A DNA stretch of 64,000 nt from Rhodospirillaceae bacterium. Its GTDB lineage: Bacteria; Pseudomonadota; Alphaproteobacteria; Rhodospirillales; Rhodospirillaceae. The stretch spans positions 372,001 through 436,000 of the forward strand of contig JAVJSV010000012.1 of NCBI GenBank assembly GCA_040219235.1, in the 5' to 3' direction. Every line of letters starts with the position of its first letter. Within the stretch, counting starts at the first letter, position 1. Below are positions 54,249 to 63,944 of this stretch, piece after piece. The position numbers and the translations under genes were made by a program. The notes under the pieces were generated by a model, which saw only the letters and a program-made list of their open reading frames with translations, was not told the origin of the DNA and did no database searches.

Positions 54249-55666
54249 GTCCCGCTCTTTTTGGCCAGGTTGTGTCTTAGCGGATGAAGAAGTGTGTTGA
54301 GGTCCGTCAAGTCGCGCAGGCTGGTCAAGGCACCGTAGACCGAATCCTGTTCGTCAGTGGTCAACAACCCGGCTGTGCAGCCCTCATATTTCTGGTGGTA
54401 CTGTGCATCGGTAAACGGGGCAGCTTTGCTGCCCAGCGGCATGGCCAGACTTTTTGTTAGATGCGTCCCATTGTGCAGATAAACCTCCACCTGGGTTGGA
54501 AACGCGCCCTCAGATTTATCAACCGGGTCTAGAGTAATGATTGGGTAAAGCGCTTGAATTTCGGAGCGCAGAACCGCCGCAGGTGTAAAATCGTTGAGCG
54601 TACAATTGCCGGTGCTCAAGGCTACAGACAAACCGTATTGCATCGAAAATTTCGCCTGCATCGGGTCTTGAGGGTTATGATGCATCAAATTATTGAGGTG
54701 CGTTTTTGGCGCATGCACAACAATTTCTTTGACGTCATCTGCTGTAAATCCGTGCTCGTCTTTCAGCATCAGTAAGATGTCCATAGCGCGGTGGGCGCTG
54801 GCGCAGTTGGGGAACCGTTTCACTTTCAAACCATGTTCGGTAATCATCAGCGGTTCACCGATGTGCGTGGTTTCAAATCGCAGATTCTGGCCATGTTCCG
54901 GTGACGTGATGGCGTCTCTTAAAGCTTCATAATCAGGCCCCACCATAAGGCGGTTCATGCCGGTCACGCCGTCCAGCGTATCGCGCCCTGCCGTGATGCC
55001 CTGTCGGGCCATACTGGCGGCAACAACGCCTGACTTTGCCGCCAGGCCAGCGTGGATTGGTTTTGCCATGGTGCCAAATTGCGACATAAACCCAGCAGCC
55101 ATGCTTGTGGATAGCGACAGCGCATAGCCCGCCTGTGTCGCATTAAGTTTCAACAGCCGGGCACAGGCCGCCGCAGCTCCCACGGCTCCCACAGTTGCCG
55201 TGGCGTGCCAGCCTCTGTTTCTGTGGACGGGATTAACCCCCTGGCCAACCCGCCCCATGATTTGCAGCCCACAGATGTAGGCATCAATGCACTTTTGACC
55301 TGTCGCACCCTCTTGTTCTGCGAGGGCTAGGATGGCTGGCACCAGCACAGCCGTGGCGTGGGCCTTCGCGGGATCAAAGTTGTCATCTAAATCTTGCGCG
55401 TGTGCAGCAGTTCCATTGACCAAAGCGGCCCAGGGTGCGCTGAGGGTTTTGGTTTGTCCGATGACGGTGCAGGGGCCATCTCCCCATGTCGAAACCGTGG
55501 CAAAAACCTTGAGTGTAACTTCATCAACAGCCCCAAGAATAGTAACGCCCATAATATCGATGTACTGGCGCACGGCTGAATGAATGGCGTCCTCGGGCCA
55601 TGCATCCGGAGTGTCGGCGAGCCAACGGCCAAAGCTTTCAATGGGGGTGTGGGATTTTTCAGCCAT
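54245..55666 (-). CDS. MmgE/PrpD family protein
   Basis: A 473-residue protein of the 2-methylcitrate dehydratase-like family. Motifs include RQYIDIMGVTILGA near the start, LVNGTAAHAQDLDD, HATATVGAVGAAAACARLL, and FPNCASAHRAMDILL. Related enzymes dehydrate methylcitrate or isomerise and dehydrate small organic acids; the substrate here is not apparent. It ends inside the RTX-repeat gene and is separated by 34 bases from the 247-residue unknown upstream, which is on the same strand. Confidence 0.92.
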   Translation of the reverse strand: MAEKSHTPIESFGRWLADTPDAWPEDAIHSAVRQYIDIMGVTILGAVDEVTLKVFATVSTWGDGPCTVIGQTKTLSAPWAALVNGTAAHAQDLDDNFDPAKAHATAVLVPAILALAEQEGATGQKCIDAYICGLQIMGRVGQGVNPVHRNRGWHATATVGAVGAAAACARLLKLNATQAGYALSLSTSMAAGFMSQFGTMAKPIHAGLAAKSGVVAASMARQGITAGRDTLDGVTGMNRLMVGPDYEALRDAITSPEHGQNLRFETTHIGEPLMITEHGLKVKRFPNCASAHRAMDILLMLKDEHGFTADDVKEIVVHAPKTHLNNLMHHNPQDPMQAKFSMQYGLSVALSTGNCTLNDFTPAAVLRSEIQALYPIITLDPVDKSEGAFPTQVEVYLHNGTHLTKSLAMPLGSKAAPFTDAQYHQKYEGCTAGLLTTDEQDSVYGALTSLRDLTDLNTLLHPLRHNLAKKSGT

Positions 55667-55700
55667 ATCGGATGAGTCTCAAACTGTGTACATGCGAGGT

Positions 55701-56444
55701 CTAAAAGAAGCTCTGCCGCTTTTCATACTCGATCAACTCATAATAGGTCTGCATATATCCCGTGCATTGAGCTTTCAACATCACATAATCGCCGTCAGTC
55801 GTGACCCACGTGTGATACGGCGGGTGAATATCTGTGCCCATGTAATTGTCATCTTTGTTAGTGCCATAACTGAAGTGATGGGCTTTGAAGGTTCCGGCTT
55901 CAACCGTCACGTCTTCTTCGCCGAAGTAATTCATCACCAAGCCACGTTTTTGCATCAAAAAGGGGCCATCCGCGCCCCGATGATGAACGGAACACATGAG
56001 ATGCATGGGTGAAGTATAGCTGCCAGGTCCTTGTTCCAAAGGATATATGTTCGTGTGCATGGCATCGGCCTGAATGGGATGAGTGCCAAATATGCTGGGC
56101 CGCATGTCGAGTGTTATTTTTTGTGAGATGCGGCCCTCTTTAATCGTAAACCCTTCACATTCCGCAGTCTCTTCGGTGAAACGAAACCAGGATGATCCGA
56201 CAAACGCCTCGTCTACGGTGATTTGCACAAATCCGTATGTGGGATTCCAGTCTTTATCTAGTGTGGTCACTGAGTCACGAAGCACGCTTGGCGAGCCTTC
56301 GTCAATGGAACAGTGGGCGCGCAAAGTCCGCGATCCGTCCACATGTGTTGTATAGATAAAGCTTTCTCCACCGCGCTCCTTATCAAGAAGCTCCTTTTTC
56401 TTAGATGTATACCGAATGCGCCCACGAATCGTAAAATGTTCCAA
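55701..56444 (-). CDS. Conserved-looking protein of unknown function (247 residues)
   Basis: No signal peptide or membrane segment. It is rich in beta-strand-like sequence, with several aromatic segments (FVQITVDEAFVGSSWFRF, KAHHFSYGTN) and a C-terminal TYYELIEYEKRQSFF. It shares a strand with the MmgE/PrpD gene, 34 bases upstream of it, so the two may act together. No family is recognised. The 243-base divergent gap at 56445-56687 to the acyl-CoA synthetase probably contains both promoters. Confidence 0.72.
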   Translation of the reverse strand: MEHFTIRGRIRYTSKKKELLDKERGGESFIYTTHVDGSRTLRAHCSIDEGSPSVLRDSVTTLDKDWNPTYGFVQITVDEAFVGSSWFRFTEETAECEGFTIKEGRISQKITLDMRPSIFGTHPIQADAMHTNIYPLEQGPGSYTSPMHLMCSVHHRGADGPFLMQKRGLVMNYFGEEDVTVEAGTFKAHHFSYGTNKDDNYMGTDIHPPYHTWVTTDGDYVMLKAQCTGYMQTYYELIEYEKRQSFF

Positions 56445-56687
56445 TGTGCTTGTCCTTGTTGCAGTGCGGTGTCTAGGTGATAACTTAAGACACGGCTGTC
56501 TGTTTCGCTATTAAACCTTAGTGATGGCACGTTTGGTCGCAACGTTAGTCGCGCCATATCCAAAACAACAGCCGTGATAGAAATAATTGATAGCAAAACC
56601 TGTAGCCCCAGGGTCATGCTAAGGCAATAATTGAACAACATCGCAAGGTCAGGCATCAAGCTCTGTCCACTCTACTACAAGGCTTAT

Positions 56688-58325
56688 ATGATTATGACGC
56701 ATTCTAATATTTACGACACGAACCTGCCGCAAACCTCAGCCAATCATGAGCCTCTGAGTCCTATTAGTTTTTTGCGCCGGGCGGCAGAGGTGTATCCGGA
56801 CCGTCTGGCCGTTGTTCATGGGGAGCAACGTTTCAAATATCGCGAGTTGTATGCCCGGTGCCGCCAATTGGCCTCAGCGCTGGTCGCCCGTGGCATTACT
56901 GCTGGCGATACAGTTGCAATTCTGGCCCCGAACATCCCAGCTCATTTGGAGGCGCACTACGGTGTTCCAATGACGGGGGCTGTGCTGAATGCCATCAACA
57001 CGCGTCTTGATGCCGCCGCAATCGCTTTTATTTTGGAGCACGGTGAAGCCAAGGTGCTCATGGTTGATCCTGAACTCTCAGACGTCGCGCGCACGGCGCT
57101 GGCAGAGTGCGAGCATGAGATTTTCGTGATCGATATTGATGATGCGTTGGCACCTAAAGCTGACCCTATTGGTGAGATTACATACGAGAGTTTTTTAAAA
57201 ACAGGAGATCCGTCTTACACACCGCCATCGATCGCTGATGAATGGCAGGCAATCGCGCTGGGATACACATCTGGTACGACAGGAAACCCCAAAGGTGTTG
57301 TAACTCACCATCGCGGCGCATACATGAACGCCATTGGAAATATGATGGCGTGGGGTATGACACCACAGCCCGTGTATCTGTGGACCCTACCAATGTTCCA
57401 TTGCAACGGCTGGTGTTTTCCCTGGACGATTACAGCGATGTCCGGCACCCATGTGTGTTTACGCAAGGTCGATACCCTAGAAATTTTTCGTCTCATCAAA
57501 GACGAAGCAGTTACGCACTTCTGTGGTGCACCTACTGTCTTGAATATGATGGTGAATGCTCCCGAGGAACAACGGGCCAGCCTGCCGTCCGGCGTCAAGG
57601 CGATGACGGCTGGCGCTGCGCCACCCGCTGCCGTGATTGCCACTATGGAAGGTATGGGCATTTCGATCACCCATACTTACGGTCTTACGGAAGTTTATGG
57701 TCCCTGCGTGGTGTGTGCCTGGCATGACGAATGGAACGATTTGCCTGCGGATGAACAGGCCGCTCTGAAGGCCCGCCAAGGTGTGCGTTACTCGGTGGTC
57801 GAAGGTTTGGATGTAATGGACCCTGAGACGATGACACCCGTTGCCGCTGATGGCGAAACCATTGGCGAGATTATGTTCCGCGGTAATGTCGTTATGAAAG
57901 GCTATCTGAAAAACCCGAAGGCAACACAGGAATCTTTAGTGGGTGGTTGGTTCCACTCTGGGGATTTGGCGGTTAAGCACCCCGATGGGTATGTGGAGAT
58001 TCGTGATCGCTCAAAAGACATCATCATCTCTGGTGGAGAAAATATTTCTACCATTGAGGTGGAAGGCGTTTTGTATAAACACCCGGCCGTGTTGGAAGCG
58101 GCTGTTGTTGCGCGTCCGGATGATCATTGGGGGGAAACACCCTGTGCGTTTGTGACGCTGAAAACAGGGAAGACCGCCACGGAAGATGATATTATTGCGT
58201 TTTGCCGTGATAACATTGCCAAATTCAAAGTGCCAAAAACGGTTGTTTTTGACGAATTGCCGAAAACCTCAACCGGTAAAATTCAAAAATTTGTTCTTCG
58301 CGAGCGTGCGCGAAATTTAACTTAG
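56688..58325 (+). CDS. Acyl-CoA synthetase (AMP-forming, medium-chain / DmdB-like)
   Basis: A 545-residue ANL-family ligase. The P-loop-like motif is GYTSGTTGNPKGVV, the central motif is THTYGLTEVYG, and the hinge/A8 region is IRDRSKDIIISGGENIS with the catalytic Lys in STGKIQKF near the C-terminus. The N-terminal NLPQTSANHEPLSPISFLRRAAEVYP resembles synthetases of the methylmercaptopropionate and medium-chain types. I start at ATG 56688 after AAGG; ATG 56694 is an alternative. The acid activated is unknown. Confidence 0.93.
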   Translation: MIMTHSNIYDTNLPQTSANHEPLSPISFLRRAAEVYPDRLAVVHGEQRFKYRELYARCRQLASALVARGITAGDTVAILAPNIPAHLEAHYGVPMTGAVLNAINTRLDAAAIAFILEHGEAKVLMVDPELSDVARTALAECEHEIFVIDIDDALAPKADPIGEITYESFLKTGDPSYTPPSIADEWQAIALGYTSGTTGNPKGVVTHHRGAYMNAIGNMMAWGMTPQPVYLWTLPMFHCNGWCFPWTITAMSGTHVCLRKVDTLEIFRLIKDEAVTHFCGAPTVLNMMVNAPEEQRASLPSGVKAMTAGAAPPAAVIATMEGMGISITHTYGLTEVYGPCVVCAWHDEWNDLPADEQAALKARQGVRYSVVEGLDVMDPETMTPVAADGETIGEIMFRGNVVMKGYLKNPKATQESLVGGWFHSGDLAVKHPDGYVEIRDRSKDIIISGGENISTIEVEGVLYKHPAVLEAAVVARPDDHWGETPCAFVTLKTGKTATEDDIIAFCRDNIAKFKVPKTVVFDELPKTSTGKIQKFVLRERARNLT

Positions 58326-58333
58326 GCGCTGAC

Positions 58334-59002
58334 TTATCTCGACTCTGGCTTCACTCTGTCCGCAATCTCTGCCGTTTGGTCCAAGAGTGTGCGCGTCGGG
58401 TTGCGTGAGCAACTCTGTTTGAGGGCGCGGACAATTTTGCGTTTGTTTGAGTGTGCGACCACAAGCCGTGGATGATATCTCGCACTTACATTGCCTTGCA
58501 CAAAGGCAAAGGCCCAAAATTCGGCAGCCTCGGCCAAGGACTTTGCGTCGCCTTTGCTTTTCTGCCCGCTAGAATAGGCTGCGCAGGAGTAACGCGTTGG
58601 ATCTAAGCCAATGGCTGTTGATATAGGCAACGGTCTTGGCATGTCGCGCGTTCTTACGGCGGCCGCATGAATTGAGAAGGATGTGTTTTCGTCGCAGTAG
58701 GCTTTGATACGAGAAATCACCTCGCGCTCAGCGCTTTCTATGTCGTCTGAGAATTCAAGAATTTCGTCTGCTTCATAAGCACCAGTCAGAAAACTAATCA
58801 GCCAGAATCGTGCCAATTGTGCGCGCTCAGCATCAGTGCGACCGCCTTTATCGGCGTCACCTTCAATGAAGGTCGTACAAGCGTAACGGGCATCTTCGAT
58901 TTTTTGATCACTGATGGCGCTGGCCGTGTCAGCCCAAAAAGCCTGAAGGCCGAATATGGCACTCCACATGGTGATCAATTTCAGGACAGATAATCTATAC
59001 AT
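58334..59002 (-). CDS. Secreted protein with an internal duplication of unknown function
   Basis: A 222-residue protein with a signal peptide (MYRLSVLKLITMWSAIFG, cleavage after TASA). The mature part has two similar helical units of about 80-90 residues. Each has a Cys near the start (ARYACTTF and TRYSCAAYS), a central aromatic pair (RFWLISFLTG and EFWAFAFVQG), a Cys-containing end (KAYCDENTSF and KQSCSRNPTR). The pattern resembles HdeA-like periplasmic proteins with a disulfide-stabilised fold, but identity is low and this is only a suggestion. The start could be TTG 59047; no good ribosome binding site decides. Confidence 0.68.
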   Translation of the reverse strand: MYRLSVLKLITMWSAIFGLQAFWADTASAISDQKIEDARYACTTFIEGDADKGGRTDAERAQLARFWLISFLTGAYEADEILEFSDDIESAEREVISRIKAYCDENTSFSIHAAAVRTRDMPRPLPISTAIGLDPTRYSCAAYSSGQKSKGDAKSLAEAAEFWAFAFVQGNVSARYHPRLVVAHSNKRKIVRALKQSCSRNPTRTLLDQTAEIADRVKPESR

Positions 59003-59115
59003 AAACACAGTGTTGTTTTTCTGAGCGTTGGGCACAATAGGCTTCAAGCAAATGTGAGCGAAAGGTCGTATAATGCTTCAAATGCCTGGACCCGGTGCAA
59101 AAGGAGCAAAAACGC

Positions 59116-59865
59116 ATGAGGGTGACCCTTTTCAAGTTTAAGCCGGTCATGGGACTTCCTGATCCGAGCCCCTTCTGTTTCAAGCTTGAGACCTATCTCC
59201 GTATGGCAGGTATTGATTACACAGTGGCCGACGACAAACGCAAGAAAGCACCAACCGGGAAGCGCCCCTTTATTATCGATGAAGATGGCAAAGTGATGGC
59301 GGATAGCGGCCTCATTATCGACTCTTTGGAAGCGAAAAACGGTTATCCAATTGATGGCAAGCTGACATTGTCCGAGCGGGCTGAAAACCTCGCCTTTCAG
59401 AGATTAATGGACGAGCATTTGTACTGGACCCTTGTTTACGGTCGCTGGATTGACCCTGCGGGTGTTCGGGAATGGACGCCATTTATGAAAGACGTGTTGG
59501 GCGTGCCAGGGTTCGTGTTGAAGCTTCTTAAGCCAGTGGCACAACGTATTGTCGGGAATCAACTGAAGGGGCATGGTATGGGGCGTCACTCCCCGAAGGT
59601 AATCTTTGAGATGGGCATCTCCGATATCCGCGCGTTGGCCCATTGGTTAGGTCAGAAGGAGTGGGGATTCGGCGGTCAACCAACGACCTTCGACGCCAGT
59701 TTATCCGCCTATGTGGGCGAGATCATCGCGCAACCTTGGAATAATCCTCTAACGATAGAAACACGAAAACATCGTAATCTGGTTGCCCATTTTGAGCGCA
59801 TGATGACAAGGTATTATCCAGAATTGACAGTGAGTGACACTTGCGTTTCAGGAGATCAGGCATGA
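59116..59865 (+). CDS. Glutathione S-transferase-like protein (FAXC/metaxin type)
   Basis: A 249-residue protein with an N-terminal thioredoxin-like domain (RVTLFKFKPVMGLPDPSPFC, then PTGKRPFIIDEDGKVMADSG) and a C-terminal helical domain. The SPFC and KRPFI segments resemble metaxin/FAXC-type GST proteins rather than classical enzymes. It starts 10 bases after AAGGAG. The stop overlaps the start of the sulfurtransferase by four bases, which suggests a joint role in thiol or sulfur metabolism. Confidence 0.83.
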   Translation: MRVTLFKFKPVMGLPDPSPFCFKLETYLRMAGIDYTVADDKRKKAPTGKRPFIIDEDGKVMADSGLIIDSLEAKNGYPIDGKLTLSERAENLAFQRLMDEHLYWTLVYGRWIDPAGVREWTPFMKDVLGVPGFVLKLLKPVAQRIVGNQLKGHGMGRHSPKVIFEMGISDIRALAHWLGQKEWGFGGQPTTFDASLSAYVGEIIAQPWNNPLTIETRKHRNLVAHFERMMTRYYPELTVSDTCVSGDQA

Positions 59866-60761
59866 CCGATAAAGGATATAAAACCCCCCAGTTGCTCATT
59901 GAAACGGCTGACTTGGACAGTATCCTTGGGTCTGAAAACCTCAGACTCATTGATTGTAATGTTGTCATGGGGCCAAAGCCCGGCGGAGGGTACGACATCC
60001 GGTCTGGGAAAGAGGACTATGAAAAGGCCCATATACCAGGTGCGGTGTTTCTGGATTTTCTCTCCGAGTTGTCTGGCGCGCATCCCACACTTCGTTTCAT
60101 GATGCCGACTGCGGAGGAATTTGCAGAGGTTGTTGGAGCGGCAGGTATAGGGGATGAGCACCGAGTGGTTTTGTATTCGCGCGGCGCAAATTTTTGGGCG
60201 ACGCGATTGTTTTTGATGTTTCGCGCGTTTGGTTTTGACCACTGTCAGGTTTTGAACGGTGCGTGGGATAAATGGGTGGCAGAGGGTCGCCCCACAACGA
60301 CGGATAGGCCGAATTATTCACCAGCAAAGTTTACACCTCATCCTCGCCCTGGACAGATCATTGGTAAAGAGGATGTCTTGGCCGCTGTACAGCGTAAAGA
60401 CACATGCTTGATCAACGCTTTGTCCCCAGATGTCTTTTCAGGAGAAACGTTCAGCGCAGCCTATGGCCGTCCCGGACATATTGAGGGCAGCGTCAATCTC
60501 TATGCTTATGACTTGATCGATAAATCTGACAACACCTTTGTTGATGCCGAAACTATGCGCAAAAAATTCGACGCGATTGGCGCGTTCGAAAAGGATAAAA
60601 TCATCACCTACTGCGGTGGCGGCATTTCGGCGACAACTGATTCTTTTGCCTTGCTCTTGCTCGGACGCGACGATGTGGCTCTCTATGATGGGTCTATGAC
60701 CGAGTGGGGCCCGGATAAGAGTCTGCCCATGAGCACGGGCGCAAAAAACGGTGTGAATTAA
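59862..60761 (+). CDS. sseA: Sulfurtransferase, 3-mercaptopyruvate/thiosulfate type (SseA-like)
   Basis: A 299-residue protein with two rhodanese domains. The C-terminal active-site Cys lies near residue 251 in TYCGGGISATTDSF; the N-terminal domain lacks a Cys at the equivalent loop (YSRGANFWATRLF), the usual inactive partner. CGGGIS resembles the CGSGVT loop of mercaptopyruvate sulfurtransferases. The start ATG is coupled to the GST-like gene (ATGA). The last four bases overlap the convergent ligase gene. Confidence 0.9.
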   Translation: MTDKGYKTPQLLIETADLDSILGSENLRLIDCNVVMGPKPGGGYDIRSGKEDYEKAHIPGAVFLDFLSELSGAHPTLRFMMPTAEEFAEVVGAAGIGDEHRVVLYSRGANFWATRLFLMFRAFGFDHCQVLNGAWDKWVAEGRPTTTDRPNYSPAKFTPHPRPGQIIGKEDVLAAVQRKDTCLINALSPDVFSGETFSAAYGRPGHIEGSVNLYAYDLIDKSDNTFVDAETMRKKFDAIGAFEKDKIITYCGGGISATTDSFALLLLGRDDVALYDGSMTEWGPDKSLPMSTGAKNGVN

Positions 60762-62278
60762 ATTATCTTATCCCATTCTGTTTTGTACATTTCACGTAGA
60801 ACATTTTTTTGTACTTTTCCCATGGCATTACGCGGCAGGGCATCTGCTCGAATGACAGCCTTAGGCAATTTGTAGTTCGCCAGATGTGCCTTCAGGTCTA
60901 ACCTTAGCTGGTCCCCGTTGAACGTTTTGTTGCTGGCGACGACAATGGCCAAACCTGCTTCTCCAAAATCAGGGTGGGGCATGCCTATAACGGCACTCTC
61001 TTCTACACCTTCTAAGGCATCCAGAGCCCGCTCAATTTCTTTTGGAAAAACATTAAAGCCGCCTGAGATAAACATGTCTTTTGCGCGTCCCACCAGAACG
61101 AGTTGCCCATCGGGACCAATCAGTCCGATATCGCCGGTTCGGAAAAAGCCATCATTGGTGAAATCGTCTGCCGTTTTTTCAGGCTTGTTCCAGTAGCCAG
61201 AAAACAAACTAGGTCCTTGAATTTGAACGTCGCCGACCTCGCCATCGCTGACCGCTTTGTCATGTTCGTTGCACACGCGTAGCAAGACAGCCTTTAGAGG
61301 CTTGCCAACCGTTCCGGCCGTGCGCGGCGTTTCCAGTGTTGCACTGGTGATAATGCCAGCTTCTGTCATGCCATAACGCTCGACAATCGTATGTCCGGTT
61401 CTGGCGGTAAACGCGTTGAATGTTTCTTCTTGCAGAGGAGCCGAGCCGGAAATGAACAGGCGGATCGAAGCGCAAGCCTCCTCGGTAAGCTCTAATTCTT
61501 TCAACAGTCGTGTGTAGTACGTTGGAACGCCCATAAAGATGGTTGATTTCTCTAGTGCTTTCACAACTTCTTTGGGCTCAAATTTCGGATGAAAACGCAG
61601 AGAAGCACCACTCAGCAGGACGGTATTTGTCGCAACAAAAAGGCCGTGCGTGTGAAAGATTGGAAGTGCATGCAGCACCACGTCGTCGGGTTTGAGGTGC
61701 CAGACAGCTTTTAATGAAAGCGCATTTGCCGCTAGTGCCCCATGACTCAGCATCGCCCCTTTGGGCTGGCCGGTTGTGCCCGATGAATAGAGAAGGGCTG
61801 CCAAGTCGGCTTCGTTACACTCAACGGTATTAAAATCGAAGGCATGTACCTTCATACGCTCCGCCGCGCTGCCGTTTCCATTTGCATCTAATGTCAGGCA
61901 GTGTGTGTCTTTGCGGTGTTCTAGAAGACCAGAAATTTCTGTCAGCCGCGCGGGGTCGCAAACGATCAGTTCTGGTGTGGCGTCGTTCAGGAAATAACTC
62001 AGCTCTTTGCCAGAGTAAGCTGTGTTCAGCGGCAGATAGACGACGCCCGCACGCAGGCATCCAAGGTACAACATTAAAGCTGCAGTAGACTTTGCCACTT
62101 GTACGGCAACGCGATCTCTTTTGGATAAGCCCAGTGCGGTAAGGGCGTTTGCAAACTGCGCGGAAGCTTGCTCAACGTTGCGATATGAGATGGTTGTTCC
62201 ATCCGCATACGTAATAAACGGATGGTTTAAGTCAGTCGCAAAATGTTTACGAAAAACAGAGTAGAGGTTGGCTGACAT
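60758..62278 (-). CDS. matB: Malonyl-CoA synthetase-like AMP-forming ligase
   Basis: A 506-residue ANL-family enzyme: YSSGTTGQPKGAMLSHGAL, IVERYGMTEAGI, RAKDMFISGGFNVFPKEIE and a C-terminal Lys in NAMGKVQKNV. The compact N-terminus with RAGVVYLPLNTAYSGKELSYF and the overall layout are those of MatB-like malonyl-CoA synthetases. The substrate call is by resemblance; it could also use other short dicarboxylic or fatty acids. It converges on the sulfurtransferase with a four-base overlap. Confidence 0.87.
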   Translation of the reverse strand: MSANLYSVFRKHFATDLNHPFITYADGTTISYRNVEQASAQFANALTALGLSKRDRVAVQVAKSTAALMLYLGCLRAGVVYLPLNTAYSGKELSYFLNDATPELIVCDPARLTEISGLLEHRKDTHCLTLDANGNGSAAERMKVHAFDFNTVECNEADLAALLYSSGTTGQPKGAMLSHGALAANALSLKAVWHLKPDDVVLHALPIFHTHGLFVATNTVLLSGASLRFHPKFEPKEVVKALEKSTIFMGVPTYYTRLLKELELTEEACASIRLFISGSAPLQEETFNAFTARTGHTIVERYGMTEAGIITSATLETPRTAGTVGKPLKAVLLRVCNEHDKAVSDGEVGDVQIQGPSLFSGYWNKPEKTADDFTNDGFFRTGDIGLIGPDGQLVLVGRAKDMFISGGFNVFPKEIERALDALEGVEESAVIGMPHPDFGEAGLAIVVASNKTFNGDQLRLDLKAHLANYKLPKAVIRADALPRNAMGKVQKNVLREMYKTEWDKII

Positions 62279-62361
62279 ACTAAAGGCGTGCGCTCCTTAA
62301 AGAGGTACACCTGTTTTCACCAAACCAGACTCAGAGCGCAAGTCCAGATTAACGGGTCACA

Positions 62362-62577
62362 TTAAACAGTTATGTTGAGTTCCTGGCCCCGGTCTTCGCG
62401 CTTTGCGGCTTCGTCAATCTCTTGCTGCCGTATGGCGTCTTCTTGAATTGCCCGTGCCCGGCTGCCTTCATTTGGGTCTTGGCCACGCGCAGCGTCCGTC
62501 GCATCCGGCTGTTTGACCGCTTGTGTTTGCTGTAATGCGGGCTGAATAATGGTGCTGGCGGCAGTAATCTCGGACAT
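62362..62577 (-). CDS. Small protein of unknown function (71 residues)
   Basis: A very polar protein rich in Gln, Ala, Asp, Arg and Glu (MSEITAASTIIQPALQQ, and later ARAIQEDAIRQQEIDEAAK), probably helical or disordered, with no signal peptide. GGAGGAA lies five bases before the ATG, a strong ribosome binding site that supports real translation. No family is recognised. It lies 84 bases downstream of no other gene and between the ligase and the flavoprotein, all on the same strand. Confidence 0.65.
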   Translation of the reverse strand: MSEITAASTIIQPALQQTQAVKQPDATDAARGQDPNEGSRARAIQEDAIRQQEIDEAAKREDRGQELNITV

Positions 62578-62676
62578 CTGAGTTCCTCCATATACTTATA
62601 TTCATAAACATAAGCACTTAGGTTGGAATCTCAATGCACAACGCTGTAACCGATAAAGCTCATACAAAACAGTAGG

Positions 62677-63885
62677 TTAGAGCTCTTTTATGGGCGTTTC
62701 AGGATCTGAAAGCCGAGTCGTGTCGGGCGAAATGTTGGCGGCGATGGCTTTCTTGCTCTGCAAAAAGTCTTTGGCTCGGTTTATTGCGTTAATGGCGACC
62801 AGCCGACCCTCTCTTAAATAACAGATAGAAAACGACCTTGAATTAGGATCTCCTCGAATAATCACATCATCTCCAGGATCGTTAATGCCCGCCATTTGCA
62901 GTTTGACATCATACTGATCGGACCAGAACCAGGGAATTTCGGCGTAGGGTGTTTGATAACCCAGAATTGTGTTCGCAGCCGTCTTTCCCTGACTCAGCGC
63001 GTTTTGAACGGATTCCAAACGCAATCTCCGGTTCAGAAGTGCATTCGGGTGGTTGCTACAGTCTCCGATGGCATAAACATGCTCTGATGAAGTGCGGGTT
63101 AAATCATCGACGAAAATGCCATTGTCTACTTTAAGGTGGGCGCTCTCAGCGAGTTCCGTGTTCGGAATGATCCCAATGCCAACAACCACCAAATCAGCTT
63201 TCACCTCTGTGCCATCGAGACATTTCAGGTGATGTACATGCCTGTCGCCCGAGAACTCTGACACTGTGACTGCGGTGCGTATATCAACCCCTTCCTCGCG
63301 GTGCAGTTTTTCGTAGAACGCAGAAGCTTCTGGTGCGGCGACCCGGCTTAAAACCCGTTGATCGGATTCCAATACGGTGACGCTACAACCCAGTTTTGCA
63401 GCAACGGCGGCCACTTCCAGCCCAATGTACCCGCCGCCAACAATAGCGAGCTTCAGTCCGGATTTCATTTGATCGCGAAATCCCAGTACGTCGTTTATGG
63501 TCCGCAGGTAGTGAATTCTCTGAAGACTTGCGCCTGGAACACTGAGGCGACGGACCCGCCCGCCAGTCGCTAAAATAATATCTGTGGATTCTAATAATTC
63601 ACCATTGCCGAGTGTCACCCCAAGTCCGGGTTCAATCGCGGTTACGGTTTCATTCAGCTTTAGGGTGATATCCCGCTCAGCATAAAAATCAGAGGTCCGC
63701 AGGTATAAGCGCTCAAGTTCAAGAGTCCCGGCGAGAAACTGCTTCGACAGCGCGGGGCGTTCATAGGGAATGTAAGGTTCATCGCCGACGATTGTGACAG
63801 GGCCGATAAAACCGCCTTGACGCAATGATATGGCGGCTTGGCCACCCGCTTCGCCTGCGCCAACAACTACCACAGACTGGGTCAT
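62677..63885 (-). CDS. Ferredoxin/rubredoxin reductase-type FAD oxidoreductase
   Basis: A 402-residue NAD(P)H-dependent flavoprotein. The FAD motif is VVVGAGEAGGQAA near the N-terminus, YIPYERPALSK follows, the NAD(H) motif is LAIVGGGYIGLEVA, and the second FAD motif is YAIGDCSNH. The C-terminal domain (PWFWSDQYDVKLQMAG) is typical of BphA4/putidaredoxin-reductase-type enzymes that pass electrons to a ferredoxin for an oxygenase or P450. No partner oxygenase or ferredoxin gene is in the window, so the electron acceptor is unknown. Confidence 0.93.
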   Translation of the reverse strand: MTQSVVVVGAGEAGGQAAISLRQGGFIGPVTIVGDEPYIPYERPALSKQFLAGTLELERLYLRTSDFYAERDITLKLNETVTAIEPGLGVTLGNGELLESTDIILATGGRVRRLSVPGASLQRIHYLRTINDVLGFRDQMKSGLKLAIVGGGYIGLEVAAVAAKLGCSVTVLESDQRVLSRVAAPEASAFYEKLHREEGVDIRTAVTVSEFSGDRHVHHLKCLDGTEVKADLVVVGIGIIPNTELAESAHLKVDNGIFVDDLTRTSSEHVYAIGDCSNHPNALLNRRLRLESVQNALSQGKTAANTILGYQTPYAEIPWFWSDQYDVKLQMAGINDPGDDVIIRGDPNSRSFSICYLREGRLVAINAINRAKDFLQSKKAIAANISPDTTRLSDPETPIKEL

Positions 63886-63944
63886 CTGAGTCCCACTTTC
63901 ATATCATTCTTGTTGGCTGCTGTGCTTAAGAGGTTGTGTAATAG

